Part shown: in pieces, positions 25,507-34,323 of the stretch | Layout: the number at the start of each line of letters is the position of its first letter | Numbering within the stretch: the first letter of the stretch is position 1 | Origin: Thermohalobaculum sp039805905 | Lineage (GTDB): Bacteria > Pseudomonadota > Alphaproteobacteria > Rhodobacterales > Rhodobacteraceae | DNA length: 64,000 bases | Direction: 5' to 3' | NCBI GenBank assembly: GCA_039805905.1 | Contig: JBDIVM010000005.1 | Coordinates: forward strand, 186,001 to 250,000 | Position numbers and translations under genes: made by a program | The notes under the pieces: generated by a model | The model's input: the letters and a program-made list of their open reading frames with translations, nothing else | What the model was told of the DNA's origin: nothing | The model's database searches: none

Positions 25507-27153
25507 CTAGTGGTGCGCGGGCTGCTTGTCCCACATCTCGCGGGTCGGCAGCACCTCGAAGGTATGCGCCGGCGGCGGGTTCGGCAGCGTCCACTCCAGC
25601 GTACCGAGGCCGTCGTGCCAGTAGTTCGGCTCGGTGACCTTCTTCCCGGCGCGCAGCGTGTAGACCATGATGCCGATGAACAGCACATAGCTCGCGCCCG
25701 ACAGGAAGGCGCCGAACGACGAGATGTGGTTCCAGTAGGCGAAGGCCTCCGGATAGTCGATGTAGCGCCGCGGCATGCCCTGGCGGCCCAGGAAGTGCTG
25801 CGGGAAGAAGGTGATGTTCGCCCCGATGAACATCATCCAGAAGTGCACTTTGCCGAGGACCTCAGGATACTCCCGCCCGCTCATCTTGCCGATCCAGTAG
25901 TAGATGGCAGCGAAGATGCCGAACACGGCGCCAAGGCTCATCACATAGTGGAAGTGCGCGACCACGTAGTAGGTATCGTGATAGGCCCGGTTGATGCCCG
26001 CCTGGCTCAGCACTATCCCGGTGACGCCGCCGACGGTGAACAGGAACAGGAAACCCATCGCGAACAGCATCGGGGTCTTGAACTCGATCGATCCGCCCCA
26101 CATGGTGGCGATCCACGAGAAGATCTTGATGCCCGTCGGCACCGCGATGATCATCGTCGCCAGCATGAAATAGGCCTGCGCGTTCGTCGACATTCCGACC
26201 GTGTACATGTGGTGCGCCCACACGACGAACCCCAGCGCCGAGATGCCCGCCATCGCGAAGACCATGCCGGTGTAGCCGAAGATCGGCTTCTTCGAGAAAG
26301 TCGAGATCACATGGCTGACCACGCCGAAGGCCGGCACGACGATCATGTAGACCTCGGGATGGCCGAAGAACCACAGGATGTGCTGGTAAAGCACCGGGTC
26401 ACCGCCATGGGCCGGGTCGAAGAAGGCGGTCCCGAAATTGCGGTCGGTCAGCAGCATGGTGATCGCGCCCGCCAGCACCGGCAGCGACAGCAGGATCATC
26501 CAGGCGGTGCAGAAGATCGACCACGGGAAAAGCGGCACCCTCAGCAGCGTCATGCCGGGCGCCCGCATGTTCAGGAACGTCGTGATCATGTTGACCGCGC
26601 CGAGAATCGACGAGGCGCCCGAGAGGTGCACCGCGAAGATCGCGAAGTCCATCGACATGCCCATCTCGTGCGTCGACAGCGGCGCGTAGAGCACCCAGCC
26701 GACGCCCGAGCCGAGCTGCCCGTTGCCGCCCGGCGAGACCATCGACAGCACCGCGAGCGAAGCGCCGGCGACATAGAGCCAGTAGCTGAGGTTGTTCATG
26801 CGCGGGAACGCCATGTCCGGTGCGCCGATCTGCAGCGGCATGAAGTAGTTGCCGAAGCCGCCGAACAGCGCCGGAATGACCACGAAGAACATCATGGTGA
26901 TGCCGTGGCCGGTCACCAGCACATTCCACATGTGGCCATTCGGCGACCCGTCCTCGAACACCATGTGCTGCACGCCCGGCTCCATCAGCTCGAGCCGCAT
27001 GTACATGGTGATCGCCACCGACAGGGTGCCGACCACGAAGCTGGTCAGGATGTAGAGGACACCGATGTCCTTGTGGTTGGTCGAGCAGAACCAGCGGGTA
27101 AAAAACCCCTGATGCTCGTGGTCGTCGTGGGCATGGACCGCCGCGTCGGCCAT
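25507..27153 (-). CDS. ctaD: Cytochrome c oxidase subunit I (aa3-type)
   Basis: 548 residues and twelve membrane helices. Heme-copper signatures are intact: WFFGHPEVYM near residue 262 (CuB His and the cross-linked Tyr), the VVAHFHYVMSLGAVFG helix near 398 with heme a and a3 His ligands, and the N-terminal GHGITMMFFVVIPALFGGFGNYF segment with a further heme a His nearby. The D-channel Asn-Asp area is present before NYFMPL. This is the catalytic subunit that reduces O2 and pumps protons. Other subunits are elsewhere; only DUF2244 follows. Confidence 0.98.
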   Translation of the reverse strand: MADAAVHAHDDHEHQGFFTRWFCSTNHKDIGVLYILTSFVVGTLSVAITMYMRLELMEPGVQHMVFEDGSPNGHMWNVLVTGHGITMMFFVVIPALFGGFGNYFMPLQIGAPDMAFPRMNNLSYWLYVAGASLAVLSMVSPGGNGQLGSGVGWVLYAPLSTHEMGMSMDFAIFAVHLSGASSILGAVNMITTFLNMRAPGMTLLRVPLFPWSIFCTAWMILLSLPVLAGAITMLLTDRNFGTAFFDPAHGGDPVLYQHILWFFGHPEVYMIVVPAFGVVSHVISTFSKKPIFGYTGMVFAMAGISALGFVVWAHHMYTVGMSTNAQAYFMLATMIIAVPTGIKIFSWIATMWGGSIEFKTPMLFAMGFLFLFTVGGVTGIVLSQAGINRAYHDTYYVVAHFHYVMSLGAVFGIFAAIYYWIGKMSGREYPEVLGKVHFWMMFIGANITFFPQHFLGRQGMPRRYIDYPEAFAYWNHISSFGAFLSGASYVLFIGIMVYTLRAGKKVTEPNYWHDGLGTLEWTLPNPPPAHTFEVLPTREMWDKQPAHH

Positions 27154-27329
27154 TCGCTCGCTCCTGTCTCTCGGGGTCCGCCGCCGGATCGCGCGGACCA
27201 GTCAACAAACGGAGATGAGGTTTAGCCCGCGAGGCTGCTTGCCGCAAGCGGGCAGAGGGCCGGCGCCGGGGATTCCCTGAGGCTTTCTGTCGCATCGTCG
27301 CCGGCATGCTGGGCCCCGGGCTTTCCGGA

Positions 27330-27983
27330 TCAGACGGCCCCGAGCGTGTCCGGAAATCTGCGCCGCAGCGCCAGATCCAGGTCCGCCAGGGTGACCGGCA
27401 GGCCGAGATCGACCAGGCTGGTCACCCCGTAGCCGGCGATCCCGCAGGGCACGATGCCACCGAAATGACCGAGATCGGGCTCGACATTGATGGCGACGCC
27501 ATGGAAGCTGACCCATCGGCGCAGCCTGACCCCGATGGCGGCAATCTTGTCCTCGGCCGGGCGGCCATCCGGCAGCGGCGGCCTGTCGGGCCGGGCAACC
27601 CAGACCCCCACCCGGCCCGCCCGTCGCTCGCCCCGCACCTGGAACTCGGCCAGCGCCGCGATCACCCAGTCCTCGAGCGCAGCCACGAAACGGCGCACGT
27701 CGCGACCACGCCGGTTCAGGTCGAGCATGACATAGGCGACCCGCTGCCCCGGCCCGTGATAGGTGTACTGGCCGCCCCGCTGCGACCGGTAGACCGGGAA
27801 ACGGTCCGGCTCGAGCAGGTCTGCGGGCTTCGCACTGGTGCCGGCGGTGTAGAGCGGCGGGTGCTCCAGCAGCCAGATGCATTCCTCCGCCTGCCCGGCG
27901 ATGATCGCATCGACCCGCGCCTCCATCCCGGCGAGGGCCTCCTCATAGGGCACGAGCCCGTCGCTGATGCGCCATTCCACCAT
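27330..27983 (-). CDS. lipB: Octanoyltransferase LipB
   Basis: 217 residues from the ATG at 27983; an upstream in-frame ATG at 28070 adds 29 unconserved residues. Motifs: RGGQYTYHGPGQRVAYVMLDL near 73-93, EDKIAAIGVRLRRWVSFHG with the catalytic Lys, and VPCGIAGYGVTSL with the catalytic Cys. LipB moves octanoyl groups from acyl carrier protein onto lipoyl domains of dehydrogenases. Divergent or unrelated neighbours; a tRNA gene starts 97 nt upstream on the other strand. Confidence 0.96.
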   Translation of the reverse strand: MVEWRISDGLVPYEEALAGMEARVDAIIAGQAEECIWLLEHPPLYTAGTSAKPADLLEPDRFPVYRSQRGGQYTYHGPGQRVAYVMLDLNRRGRDVRRFVAALEDWVIAALAEFQVRGERRAGRVGVWVARPDRPPLPDGRPAEDKIAAIGVRLRRWVSFHGVAINVEPDLGHFGGIVPCGIAGYGVTSLVDLGLPVTLADLDLALRRRFPDTLGAV

Positions 27984-28079
27984 GGATTCCACCGTCCTGA
28001 CGGAACCTGAATATTTGCCCGGACGGGGCTTCACAAGGCGGGCGGGCTTTGCTACATCGCCCCGCACCAATCATCCCGT

Positions 28080-28166
28080 GCGGTCGTGGCGGAATTGGTA
28101 GACGCGCAGCGTTGAGGTCGCTGTGGGGTAACTCCCGTGGAAGTTCGACTCTTCTCGACCGCACCA
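28080..28166 (+). tRNA. tRNA-Leu (anticodon GAG)
   Basis: Acceptor stem GCGGTCG (28080-28086) pairs with CGACCGC (28156-28162), followed by discriminator A and an encoded CCA. D arm starts TGGCGGAATTGG; anticodon stem AGCG/CGCT encloses loop TTGAGGT, giving anticodon GAG (Leu, CUC/CUU). A long variable arm, as in class II leucine tRNAs, and T loop TTCGACT are present. No truncation or duplicated 3' end nearby, so no sign of integration at this tRNA. Confidence 0.95.
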
Positions 28167-28208
28167 GAACCACCGCCGGATGCGCGGTGACCCGTGTCCG
28201 GGGTTCCG

Positions 28209-28586
28209 TCAGGGGCTGCCGCTGTCCGGGTCTTGGCCGCCGGGCCGGCGGCGCTTCAGGTCCTCGCCGACCGCGACGATCGCCTCGATGGCCGGGACCA
28301 GGCGCAGGCCCAGGCTGTTGAGGCTGTACTCCACCGAGGGCGGCGATGTGGGCAGCACCCGGCGCTCGATCACGCCGCGCTGCTCGAGCTCGCGCAGCCG
28401 GGTGGTCAGCATCTTCGCCGAAACCCCGGGGATGTCGGCGCGCAGCTCGCTGAACCGGCGCGGACCGGCGCGCAGGTACCAGATGATGTTCGGCGCCCAC
28501 GCCCCCCCGATCACGGACATGCATTCCGACAACGGGCAGTCGCCGGGCGGCGGCGGCACCTTGGTCTTGCGCATCTTCAGGGCCAC
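28209..28586 (-). CDS. HxlR-family transcriptional regulator
   Basis: 125 residues. Start GTG at 28586 follows GGAGAG with 5-nt spacing; an ATG at 28574 is the alternative. Winged-helix HxlR signature: CPLSECMSVIGGAWAPNII with the conserved Cys at 17, then RFSELRADIPGVSAKMLTTR and LEQRGVIERRV. HxlR regulators often sense electrophiles or redox state through that Cys. It is divergent from a glutathione transferase gene, its likely target; GTAAC-type repeats lie between them. Confidence 0.93.
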   Translation of the reverse strand: MALKMRKTKVPPPPGDCPLSECMSVIGGAWAPNIIWYLRAGPRRFSELRADIPGVSAKMLTTRLRELEQRGVIERRVLPTSPPSVEYSLNSLGLRLVPAIEAIVAVGEDLKRRRPGGQDPDSGSP

Positions 28587-28599
28587 GGCGGCTCTCCGG

Positions 28600-28649
28600 T
28601 TACTGCGGGGTAACGCGATTATTCAGTAACACAAGGAAACCTGGTTTAC
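28600..28649. promoter_or_regulatory. Candidate HxlR operator in the HxlR/GST intergenic region
   Basis: GTTAC (28600-28604) and GTAAC (28610-28614) form an inverted pair with a 5-nt gap; a second pair, GTAAC (28626-28630) and GTTTAC (28644-28649), follows. The DNA is locally AT-rich. The repeats are seen directly; HxlR binding is inferred. Confidence 0.4.
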
Positions 28650-28720
28650 AAAACTCACCGCTCGCCTACCTGACGGGACATCGGGCCGGATGCTCCGGCG
28701 AGAGGACAAAGGAACGGCAG

Positions 28721-29335
28721 ATGAAGCTCTACTACAGCCCCGGCGTGTGCTCGCAGGCGGTGCATATCGCACTGCTCGAGGCCGGCATCGACCACAGGAT
28801 CGAAAGGGTCGATCTGGCCACCAAGACGACGGAGTCAGGGCGCGACTACGGCCAGATCAATCCGCTGGGTTACGTGCCGGCGCTGGAACTGGAAGACGGC
28901 GAGACGCTGCTGGAGGCGCCCGCGATCCTGCAGTTTGTCGCCGACCTGAACCCCGCGGCGGGGCTGGCCCCGGCGGCAGGCACGCGCGAGCGCACGCGGC
29001 TGCAGGCCCAGCTCAACTTCATCGCCTCCGAGCTGCACAAGTCGTTCGGGCCGTTCTTTGCACCGGTCAAGCCCGAGGGCGCGCTGCGCGAGCAGGCGCT
29101 GGCGAAACTCGGCAAGCGGTTCGATGCGCTCGAGGCACAGCTGGCCGACGGGCGCGACTATGTGATGGGCGAAGGCTTCACCGTCGCCGACGCCTATGCC
29201 TTCGTGGTCTCCTCCTGGGCGCCGGCGATCGGATTCGACCTTGGCCACCGGTCGCGGGTGCGCGACTTTGTGAGCCGCGTCGGCGCCAGACCCAAGGTGC
29301 GGGAGGCCCTGCGCCGCGAGGGCCTGGCGGCCTGA
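28721..29335 (+). CDS. Beta-class glutathione S-transferase
   Basis: 204 residues. Starts MKLYYSPGVCSQAVHI with Tyr5 and Cys10, the diagnostic residues of bacterial beta-class GSTs; then NPLGYVPALEL (G-site) and EAPAILQFVADL. The all-alpha C-terminal domain includes GFTVADAYAFVV. These enzymes conjugate or reduce electrophiles with glutathione. Divergent from the HxlR regulator and 68 nt before the NTF2-like gene. Confidence 0.95.
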   Translation: MKLYYSPGVCSQAVHIALLEAGIDHRIERVDLATKTTESGRDYGQINPLGYVPALELEDGETLLEAPAILQFVADLNPAAGLAPAAGTRERTRLQAQLNFIASELHKSFGPFFAPVKPEGALREQALAKLGKRFDALEAQLADGRDYVMGEGFTVADAYAFVVSSWAPAIGFDLGHRSRVRDFVSRVGARPKVREALRREGLAA

Positions 29336-29403
29336 GCCATGCGAATCCGGGGCGCGCGGCACCGTCAGGGGCCGGCGCTCCGGCAGACAGGGCGGAGGAG
29401 ACC

Positions 29404-29799
29404 ATGCCGAACCCGGTGACCGAGATCGAGGCGCAGATGCGGCTCTATTTCGACGGGCTCTACCACAGCGACGTGAAGCGGCTGGGCCAGGTCTTCGACC
29501 CGGCTGCGCGCTATGTCTGCGCCACCGAAACGCCGGTCGTGAATCTGGGCATCGACGAGTACTTCCCCATCGTTGCGGCGCGCCAGGCTCCGGCAGCCCT
29601 GAACGAGCCGCGGCGCGACGAGATCGCCTCGATCCTGCTCGCCGGACCGAACACTGCGCTCGTCAAGGCCCACTGCACGATCGGCGAGCGGTATTTCACC
29701 GACTTCCTGAACTTCATCCGGACCGCGCAAGGCTGGCGGATCATCGCGAAGGTGTTTCACTACGACCTGATCGCGCCGGGCAACACCGCAACGGACTGA
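29404..29799 (+). CDS. NTF2-like (Lumazine_bd_2-type) small protein
   Basis: 131 residues from the ATG at 29404, which follows GGAGGAG. Pattern of the NTF2/SnoaL-like cone fold: an N-terminal helix with QMRLYFDGLYHSDVKRLGQVF, strands around ALVKAHCTIGERYFTDFLNF, and a C-terminal WRIIAKVFHY. Related proteins are annotated nuclear transport factor 2 family or putative lumazine-binding; substrate unknown. It lies in a plus-strand run with GST and the bicupin, consistent with a small stress or detoxification unit. Confidence 0.75.
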   Translation: MPNPVTEIEAQMRLYFDGLYHSDVKRLGQVFDPAARYVCATETPVVNLGIDEYFPIVAARQAPAALNEPRRDEIASILLAGPNTALVKAHCTIGERYFTDFLNFIRTAQGWRIIAKVFHYDLIAPGNTATD

Positions 29800-29802
29800 C
29801 AC

Positions 29803-29970
29803 ATGCCATATGCCAACACAGGGATCACCCGCGAGGTCGTGACCCCGGGCCCGAACCGCCGGCTGGTCGCCGGCGCCACCAGCCAGCCCGTCGGCCTGCC
29901 GGGCAAGGGCCCGGGCGTCGGCGGTCTGCCTGTCGCTAGGCCCCGCCGCGAACGGGGTGTCAGGGCATGA
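29803..29970 (+). CDS. Possible 55-residue ORF between the NTF2-like and cupin genes
   Basis: ATG at 29803, 3 nt after the NTF2-like stop; its TGA overlaps the cupin ATG (ATGA at 29967-29970). Composition is Gly/Pro/Arg-rich after a more ordinary start (GITREVVTPGPNRRLVAG) that loosely recalls the opening of FKBP-type proteins, possibly a remnant. Tight spacing favours translation; lack of any recognised domain argues against. No clear ribosome site of its own. Confidence 0.3.
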   Translation: MPYANTGITREVVTPGPNRRLVAGATSQPVGLPGKGPGVGGLPVARPRRERGVRA

Positions 29971-30638
29971 GGGTCAATGCGGACTTCTCGGCCCGCACGG
30001 CGGTCCACGCGGCGCGCATCGACTGGGTGCCGTCGCCGATGGCTGGTGTCGACCGCAAGATGCTGGACCGGATCGGCGCGGAGGTGGCGCGCGCGACCAC
30101 GATCGTGCGGTTTGCGCCGGGCAGCCGCTTCTCTCCCCACACCCATGGCGGCGGCGAGGAGTTCCTGGTGCTGGATGGCGTCTTCCAGGACGAGCACGGC
30201 GATTTCCCCGCCGGATCCTACGTCCGCAACCCGCCCACCTCCCGGCACACGCCCAGTTCGGCGCCGGGATGCACGATCTTCGTCAAGCTCTGGCAATTCG
30301 ACCCGGGCGACCGCCACCAGATGCATGTCGACGCGGGCAGGCTGGACCTCGCGCCGGATCGCGACCGGCCCGGCGTCAGCGGCGCGACGCTCTATACGGA
30401 TCCGCACGAGACCGTGCGGGTCGAGCGGTGGGCGCCGGGAACGGAGGTTCGTCTCGGGCCCGCGGGCGGGTTCGAGATCCTCTGCCTGGAAGGGAGTTTC
30501 ACCGAGGGTGGCGAGACGTTCACGTCCCAGTCATGGCTGAGGCTTCCGGCCGACGCCGGGCTCGTCGCGGTCGCGGGCGCCGGCGGATGCCGCGTATGGC
30601 GCAAGCAGGGGCACTTACGCGAGATCCCGGCAGGTTGA
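29967..30638 (+). CDS. ChrR-type bicupin protein
   Basis: 223 residues with two cupin barrels. First barrel: FSPHTHGGGEEFLVLDGVFQDEHG near 53-77 with metal-ligand His, His and Glu, then YVRNPPTSRHTPSS supplying a third His. The second barrel, FEILCLEGSFTEGGETF and SWLRLPA near 175-205, lacks the full ligand set. Resembles the cupin module of ChrR-like proteins but has no N-terminal zinc anti-sigma domain, so an anti-sigma role is not claimed. Start overlaps the 55-residue ORF. Confidence 0.85.
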   Translation: MRVNADFSARTAVHAARIDWVPSPMAGVDRKMLDRIGAEVARATTIVRFAPGSRFSPHTHGGGEEFLVLDGVFQDEHGDFPAGSYVRNPPTSRHTPSSAPGCTIFVKLWQFDPGDRHQMHVDAGRLDLAPDRDRPGVSGATLYTDPHETVRVERWAPGTEVRLGPAGGFEILCLEGSFTEGGETFTSQSWLRLPADAGLVAVAGAGGCRVWRKQGHLREIPAG

Positions 30639-30663
30639 CGCGAGTCTCGATTGCCCCCCGCGG

Positions 30664-31608
30664 TCAGGTCCGGCGGCGTTCCGCCAGCCAGATGCCGAGG
30701 AGCACCAGAAGCAGCGCGCCGAAGTGATACCATTCGAACGGCTCGCCGAGCAGCGCCACCCCGAGGATCGCCGCAAACACCGGGACGAGGTTGATGAACA
30801 GGCCGGCGCGCGCCGGCCCGATCAGGCTTACGCCCTTGATGAAGAGAATCTGCGACAGCACCGAGGGGAATACGGTCACATAGGCGACCACTGCCCAGCC
30901 GGAGGGCCCGGGCCAGACCATCCTGCCCATCCACCCTTCCGCCAGCGCAAGGGGCAGCGCGCTTGCCGCTGCGGCAAGCGACATCACGGTCAGCACCGAG
31001 ACCGGCGAGACCTGCGGCCGGTTGCGAAGCGCCAGCGCATAGCCGGCGTAGAGCACTGATGCGACCAGCATCAGGAAGTCGCCGTGATTGATGTCGAAAG
31101 CCTGCAGCGCGGCGAGCGTTCCCCGGCCGACCACCAGCAGCACGCCGGCGATGGTGATCGCCAAGCCCGCGATCTGCAGCATGCCCAGCCGCTCGCCGAA
31201 GAGGATGACCGCGCCGAGCAGGACAAGGGCCGGCATTGCCCCCTGCAGGATGCCGATATTCACCGCCGTCGTCTCATGCGCAGCCAGGTAGAAGAGCGCG
31301 TTGAAGGCGCTGAACCCGACCACGCCCATCGTGGCGAGATAGGGCAGACGCGCGCGCAGCACCGGCCAGTCGCGGCGGGCCTGCGTGCCGCCGATGGCGA
31401 GCAGCACCAGCACAGTTCCGGACCAGCGGATGGCGATCAGCAGCATCGGCGAGATCTCGCCCACGGCGAGCCGCCCGGCGATCGCGTTGCCGGCCCAGAA
31501 GAGGGCAGTCAGCGTCAGGAACACATAGGCGCGTCCGCGCCGGTTCCTGGCGTCGGATGCAGCAGGCTCTGGCCGGTCTCCCGATTGCCCGTCCGGCGGC
31601 TCAGACAC
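30664..31608 (-). CDS. EamA/DMT-family transporter
   Basis: 314 residues, ten predicted membrane helices in two EamA repeats (LFWAGNAIAGRLAVGEISP near 35-53; ADFLML-like restart near residue 170; GPARAGLFINLVPVFAAILG near 265). GTG start at 31608, 8 nt inside the xsc 3' end, so it is cotranscribed with and probably coupled to xsc. Exporters next to xsc often remove sulfite or other products; no TauZ/SafE-type gene is seen, so this may take that place. Substrate is inferred from context only. Confidence 0.85.
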   Translation of the reverse strand: MSEPPDGQSGDRPEPAASDARNRRGRAYVFLTLTALFWAGNAIAGRLAVGEISPMLLIAIRWSGTVLVLLAIGGTQARRDWPVLRARLPYLATMGVVGFSAFNALFYLAAHETTAVNIGILQGAMPALVLLGAVILFGERLGMLQIAGLAITIAGVLLVVGRGTLAALQAFDINHGDFLMLVASVLYAGYALALRNRPQVSPVSVLTVMSLAAAASALPLALAEGWMGRMVWPGPSGWAVVAYVTVFPSVLSQILFIKGVSLIGPARAGLFINLVPVFAAILGVALLGEPFEWYHFGALLLVLLGIWLAERRRT

Positions 31609-33379
31609 CCTTCTGCGGCCGCATGTCCTCGCGCCGGATGCCCGCCACGCTGACCGGCTTCTTCATCGCGTCGCGGCGGAAGGGCTCGCCCAGCTCCTGG
31701 TTCAGGATCGCCTCGATGAAGGTGGTCTGGCGGTCCTTCATCTGCGCCTTCACCGCCGCCTCCAGCGCGGCGCTGAGCTCGTCCATGGTGCGGACCTGCA
31801 CGCCCTTCACGCCGCAGGCCTCGGCGATCCGCGCATAGCTGACCTGCGGGTCGAGCTCGGTGCCGACGAAATTGTCGTTGTACCAGAGCGTGGTATTGCG
31901 TTTCTCCGCACCCCACTGGTAGTTCCGGAACACAACCATCGTGATTGCCGGCCATTCCTCGCGTCCGACGGCGGTCATCTCGTTCATCGAGATGCCGAAG
32001 GCGCCGTCGCCGGCGAAGCCTACCACTGGCGTGTCCGGATTGCCGATCTTTGCCCCGACGATCGAGGGGAAGCCATAGCCGCAAGGCCCGAAAAGCCCAG
32101 GCGCCAGATACTTGCGGCCTTTCTCGAAGGTGGGATAGGCGTTGCCGATGGCGCAGTTGTTGCCGATGTCGGACGAGATGATCGCGTCCCTCGGCAGCGT
32201 CCGCTGGATCGCCCGCCAGGCCATGCGCGGGCTCATGTGCTCGGGCTGGCGCTTGCGTACCCGCTCGTTCCAGCTGGTGCCCGGATCGTCGTCCTCGTGG
32301 TCCATCGACGAGAGCGCCTGCAGCCAGCGCGACCTGGTCCCGGCGATGAGGCCCCTGCGCTCGGCGCGCTGGTGGTCGCCGGCCGCGGGCGAGAGCCCCG
32401 CCAGGATCTGCTCCGCCACCTTCTTCGCGTCCCCGACGATGCCCACCGCGACCGGCTTGGTCAGCCCGATCCGGTCCGGGTTGATGTCAACCTGGATCAG
32501 CCTGGCGTCCTTCGGCCAGTAGTCGAGCCCGTAGCCGGGCAGCGTCGAGAACGGGTTCAGTCGCGTCCCCAGCGCCAGCACCACGTCGGCCTTCGAGATC
32601 AGCTCCATCGCAGCCTTCGAGCCGTTGTAGCCGAGCGGCCCGGCGAACAGCGGGTGGCTCCCAGGGAAGGCGTCGTTGTGCTGGTAGTTGCAGCAGACCG
32701 GCGCGTCCAGCCGCTCGGCCAGCGCCTTCGACGCCTCGATGGCCCCGCCCAGCACCACGCCCGCCCCGTTCAGGATCACCGGGAACTTCGCCTCGCTGAG
32801 CAGCTTCGCCGCCGCGGCGATGGCGGCCTCGCCACCTGCCGGCCGCTCGAACTCGACGATGGCGGGCAGGTTGATGTCGATCACCTGGGTCCAGTAGTCG
32901 CGCGGCACGTTGATCTGGGCCGGCGCCGAGCGGCGGCGGGCGTTCACGATCACCCGGTTCAGCACCTCGGCGATGCGCGAGGGGTCGCGCACCTCCTCCT
33001 GGTAGCAGACCATGTCCCTGAAGAGGGCCATCTGCTCCACCTCCTGGAACCCGCCCTGGCCGATCGTCCTGTTGGCGGCCTGCGGCGTCACCAGCAGCAT
33101 CGGCGAGTGGTTCCAGTAGGCGGTCTTCACGCAGGTGACGAAGTTGGTGATGCCCGGCCCGTTCTGGGCGATGATCATCGCCATCTTGCCGGTCGTCCGC
33201 GTGTAGCCGTCGGCCATGTAGCCGCCGTTGCACTCATGCGCCACGTCCCAGAAGGTGATCCCCGCCTGCGGGAAGTAGTCCGAGATCGGCATGAAGGCCG
33301 AGCCGATGATGCCGAAGGCATGCTCGATGCCATGCATCTGCAGCACTTTGACGAAGGCTTCCTCGGTGGTCATCTTCAT
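31601..33379 (-). CDS. xsc: Sulfoacetaldehyde acetyltransferase Xsc
   Basis: 592 residues from the ATG at 33379 (GGGAGGA site, 8-nt spacing); upstream in-frame sequence is unconserved. ThDP enzyme: catalytic Glu in AHECNGGYMADGYTR (Glu49), central FAD-less domain with FPVILNGAGVV, and cofactor motif GDGAFGISMNEM near 456-467 followed by FRNYQWG. It converts sulfoacetaldehyde and phosphate into acetyl phosphate and sulfite. Length and the C-terminal PFRRDAMKKP stretch agree with Xsc rather than acetolactate synthase. TauR-like box 88-121 nt upstream. Confidence 0.95.
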   Translation of the reverse strand: MKMTTEEAFVKVLQMHGIEHAFGIIGSAFMPISDYFPQAGITFWDVAHECNGGYMADGYTRTTGKMAMIIAQNGPGITNFVTCVKTAYWNHSPMLLVTPQAANRTIGQGGFQEVEQMALFRDMVCYQEEVRDPSRIAEVLNRVIVNARRRSAPAQINVPRDYWTQVIDINLPAIVEFERPAGGEAAIAAAAKLLSEAKFPVILNGAGVVLGGAIEASKALAERLDAPVCCNYQHNDAFPGSHPLFAGPLGYNGSKAAMELISKADVVLALGTRLNPFSTLPGYGLDYWPKDARLIQVDINPDRIGLTKPVAVGIVGDAKKVAEQILAGLSPAAGDHQRAERRGLIAGTRSRWLQALSSMDHEDDDPGTSWNERVRKRQPEHMSPRMAWRAIQRTLPRDAIISSDIGNNCAIGNAYPTFEKGRKYLAPGLFGPCGYGFPSIVGAKIGNPDTPVVGFAGDGAFGISMNEMTAVGREEWPAITMVVFRNYQWGAEKRNTTLWYNDNFVGTELDPQVSYARIAEACGVKGVQVRTMDELSAALEAAVKAQMKDRQTTFIEAILNQELGEPFRRDAMKKPVSVAGIRREDMRPQKGV

Positions 33380-33466
33380 GGCTGGGTCCTCCCAGGGGGT
33401 GATTGCGGGCCGGTGACGGGGCGATGGCGCGGCCCCGGCCCGGCCCCTGCATCGGTCGCGGCGCAC

Positions 33467-33500
33467 CCTAAGCCAGGCTCCGGCCCCGCTTTAGGTCCAG
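33467..33500 (-). promoter_or_regulatory. TauR-type operator upstream of xsc
   Basis: The minus strand reads CTGGACCTAA (33500-33491), an exact match to the CTGGACYTAA repeat I recall for TauR of Rhodobacter capsulatus, and 24 nt later CTGGCTTAGG (33476-33467), an imperfect second copy in direct orientation. A TauR-like gene lies 2.2 kb away. Confidence 0.65.
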
Positions 33501-33616
33501 TTGCCGCCGATTGTGGGGCCAGAAACGGCAAGGCCACGGTATCGATGTCCGGCCGCTCGCCCGTAGCCGATCGGACTTCACCGGTCCGAAACCGCCGCCG
33601 CGCCTCTTCCTCCCGT

Positions 33617-34120
33617 TCAGCGCACCTCCACGTCCATCCAGGTCTCGAAGCAGTTGTTCCCAGCCAGCGACATCACGCCGATGGTCGCGCGGGCGCCGAT
33701 GCCGATCCGCTCGCCGAAGACCTCGGCGAAGAGATCGGAAAGCCCATTGGAGACCAGGTTCGAATCGGTGAAGCCCGGCGCGCAGACGACGAAGTTCAGC
33801 GTCCGCACCAGCCCGACGACCCGGTCGAGGTCACCGATCGCCTGCCTGATCCCGGCTAGGCAGTTGATCCCCGTCTGCCGCGCCGCCGCATAGCCCTGCG
33901 CGACCGTCACCTCGGCGCCGAGCCTGCCCGGATGCAGGCAGGTCCCATCGGCGAGCTGCGGGATATGGCCGGACATCAAGAGCAGATTGCCGATGCGGTG
34001 GAACGGCTTCATCTTGCCGTAGCCCTGCCCGTAATACGTCCCGCCCGTCGCGGCATCGGCATCCTCGTCCGCGACCGGCAGGGCGACTCCCAAAGCCTCC
34101 AGCCGCTTCTCCACGTTCAT
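33617..34120 (-). CDS. RidA/YjgF-family protein
   Basis: 167 residues from the ATG at 34120 (GGAAAGGA upstream). Central motif NLLLMSGHIPQ, then QGYAAARQTGINCLAGIRQAIGDLDRVV, and the C-terminal SNGLSDLFAEVFGERIGIGARATIGV block with the family Arg. Longer than E. coli RidA (~128 aa), like the family's extended subgroup. RidA enzymes hydrolyse reactive imines or enamines released by PLP enzymes, which fits the nearby transaminase tpa. On the same strand upstream of xsc with 237 nt between. Confidence 0.88.
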   Translation of the reverse strand: MNVEKRLEALGVALPVADEDADAATGGTYYGQGYGKMKPFHRIGNLLLMSGHIPQLADGTCLHPGRLGAEVTVAQGYAAARQTGINCLAGIRQAIGDLDRVVGLVRTLNFVVCAPGFTDSNLVSNGLSDLFAEVFGERIGIGARATIGVMSLAGNNCFETWMDVEVR

Positions 34121-34323
34121 GGCTCCGTCCTTTCCTGCCGTGACACCCCCTTGCCCACTTATCCGAGATTCGCGCGCAGCGCCGCAATCGCCGCGTCCTC
34201 CGGCGCCACGTTGGCCCCGCCATGCCGCCGGGTGTCCTTGCCTATCCGCTCGGCCGGGACCGAGGGCACGGCAAGCGGCCGGTCCCGCCCCCTGCCGCCC
34301 GGCATCGCTCGGCACCCGCAGCC

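Noticed and set aside
28080..28166. tRNA-Leu as an integration site for an island
   Set aside because: No integrase nearby and no duplicated tRNA 3' end; flanking genes are ordinary.
31601..33379. Acetolactate synthase as the identity of the ThDP enzyme
   Set aside because: Xsc-specific AHECNGGYMADGYTR context, tail and the tauR/tpa/pta/ackA neighbourhood fit sulfoacetaldehyde acetyltransferase better; no ilvN-like gene adjoins.
34159..34305. 48-residue minus-strand ORF between the MFS and ridA-like genes
   Set aside because: No ribosome site and no known pattern; the end (APEDAAIAALRANLG) looks protein-like and could be a gene remnant, but not enough to call.
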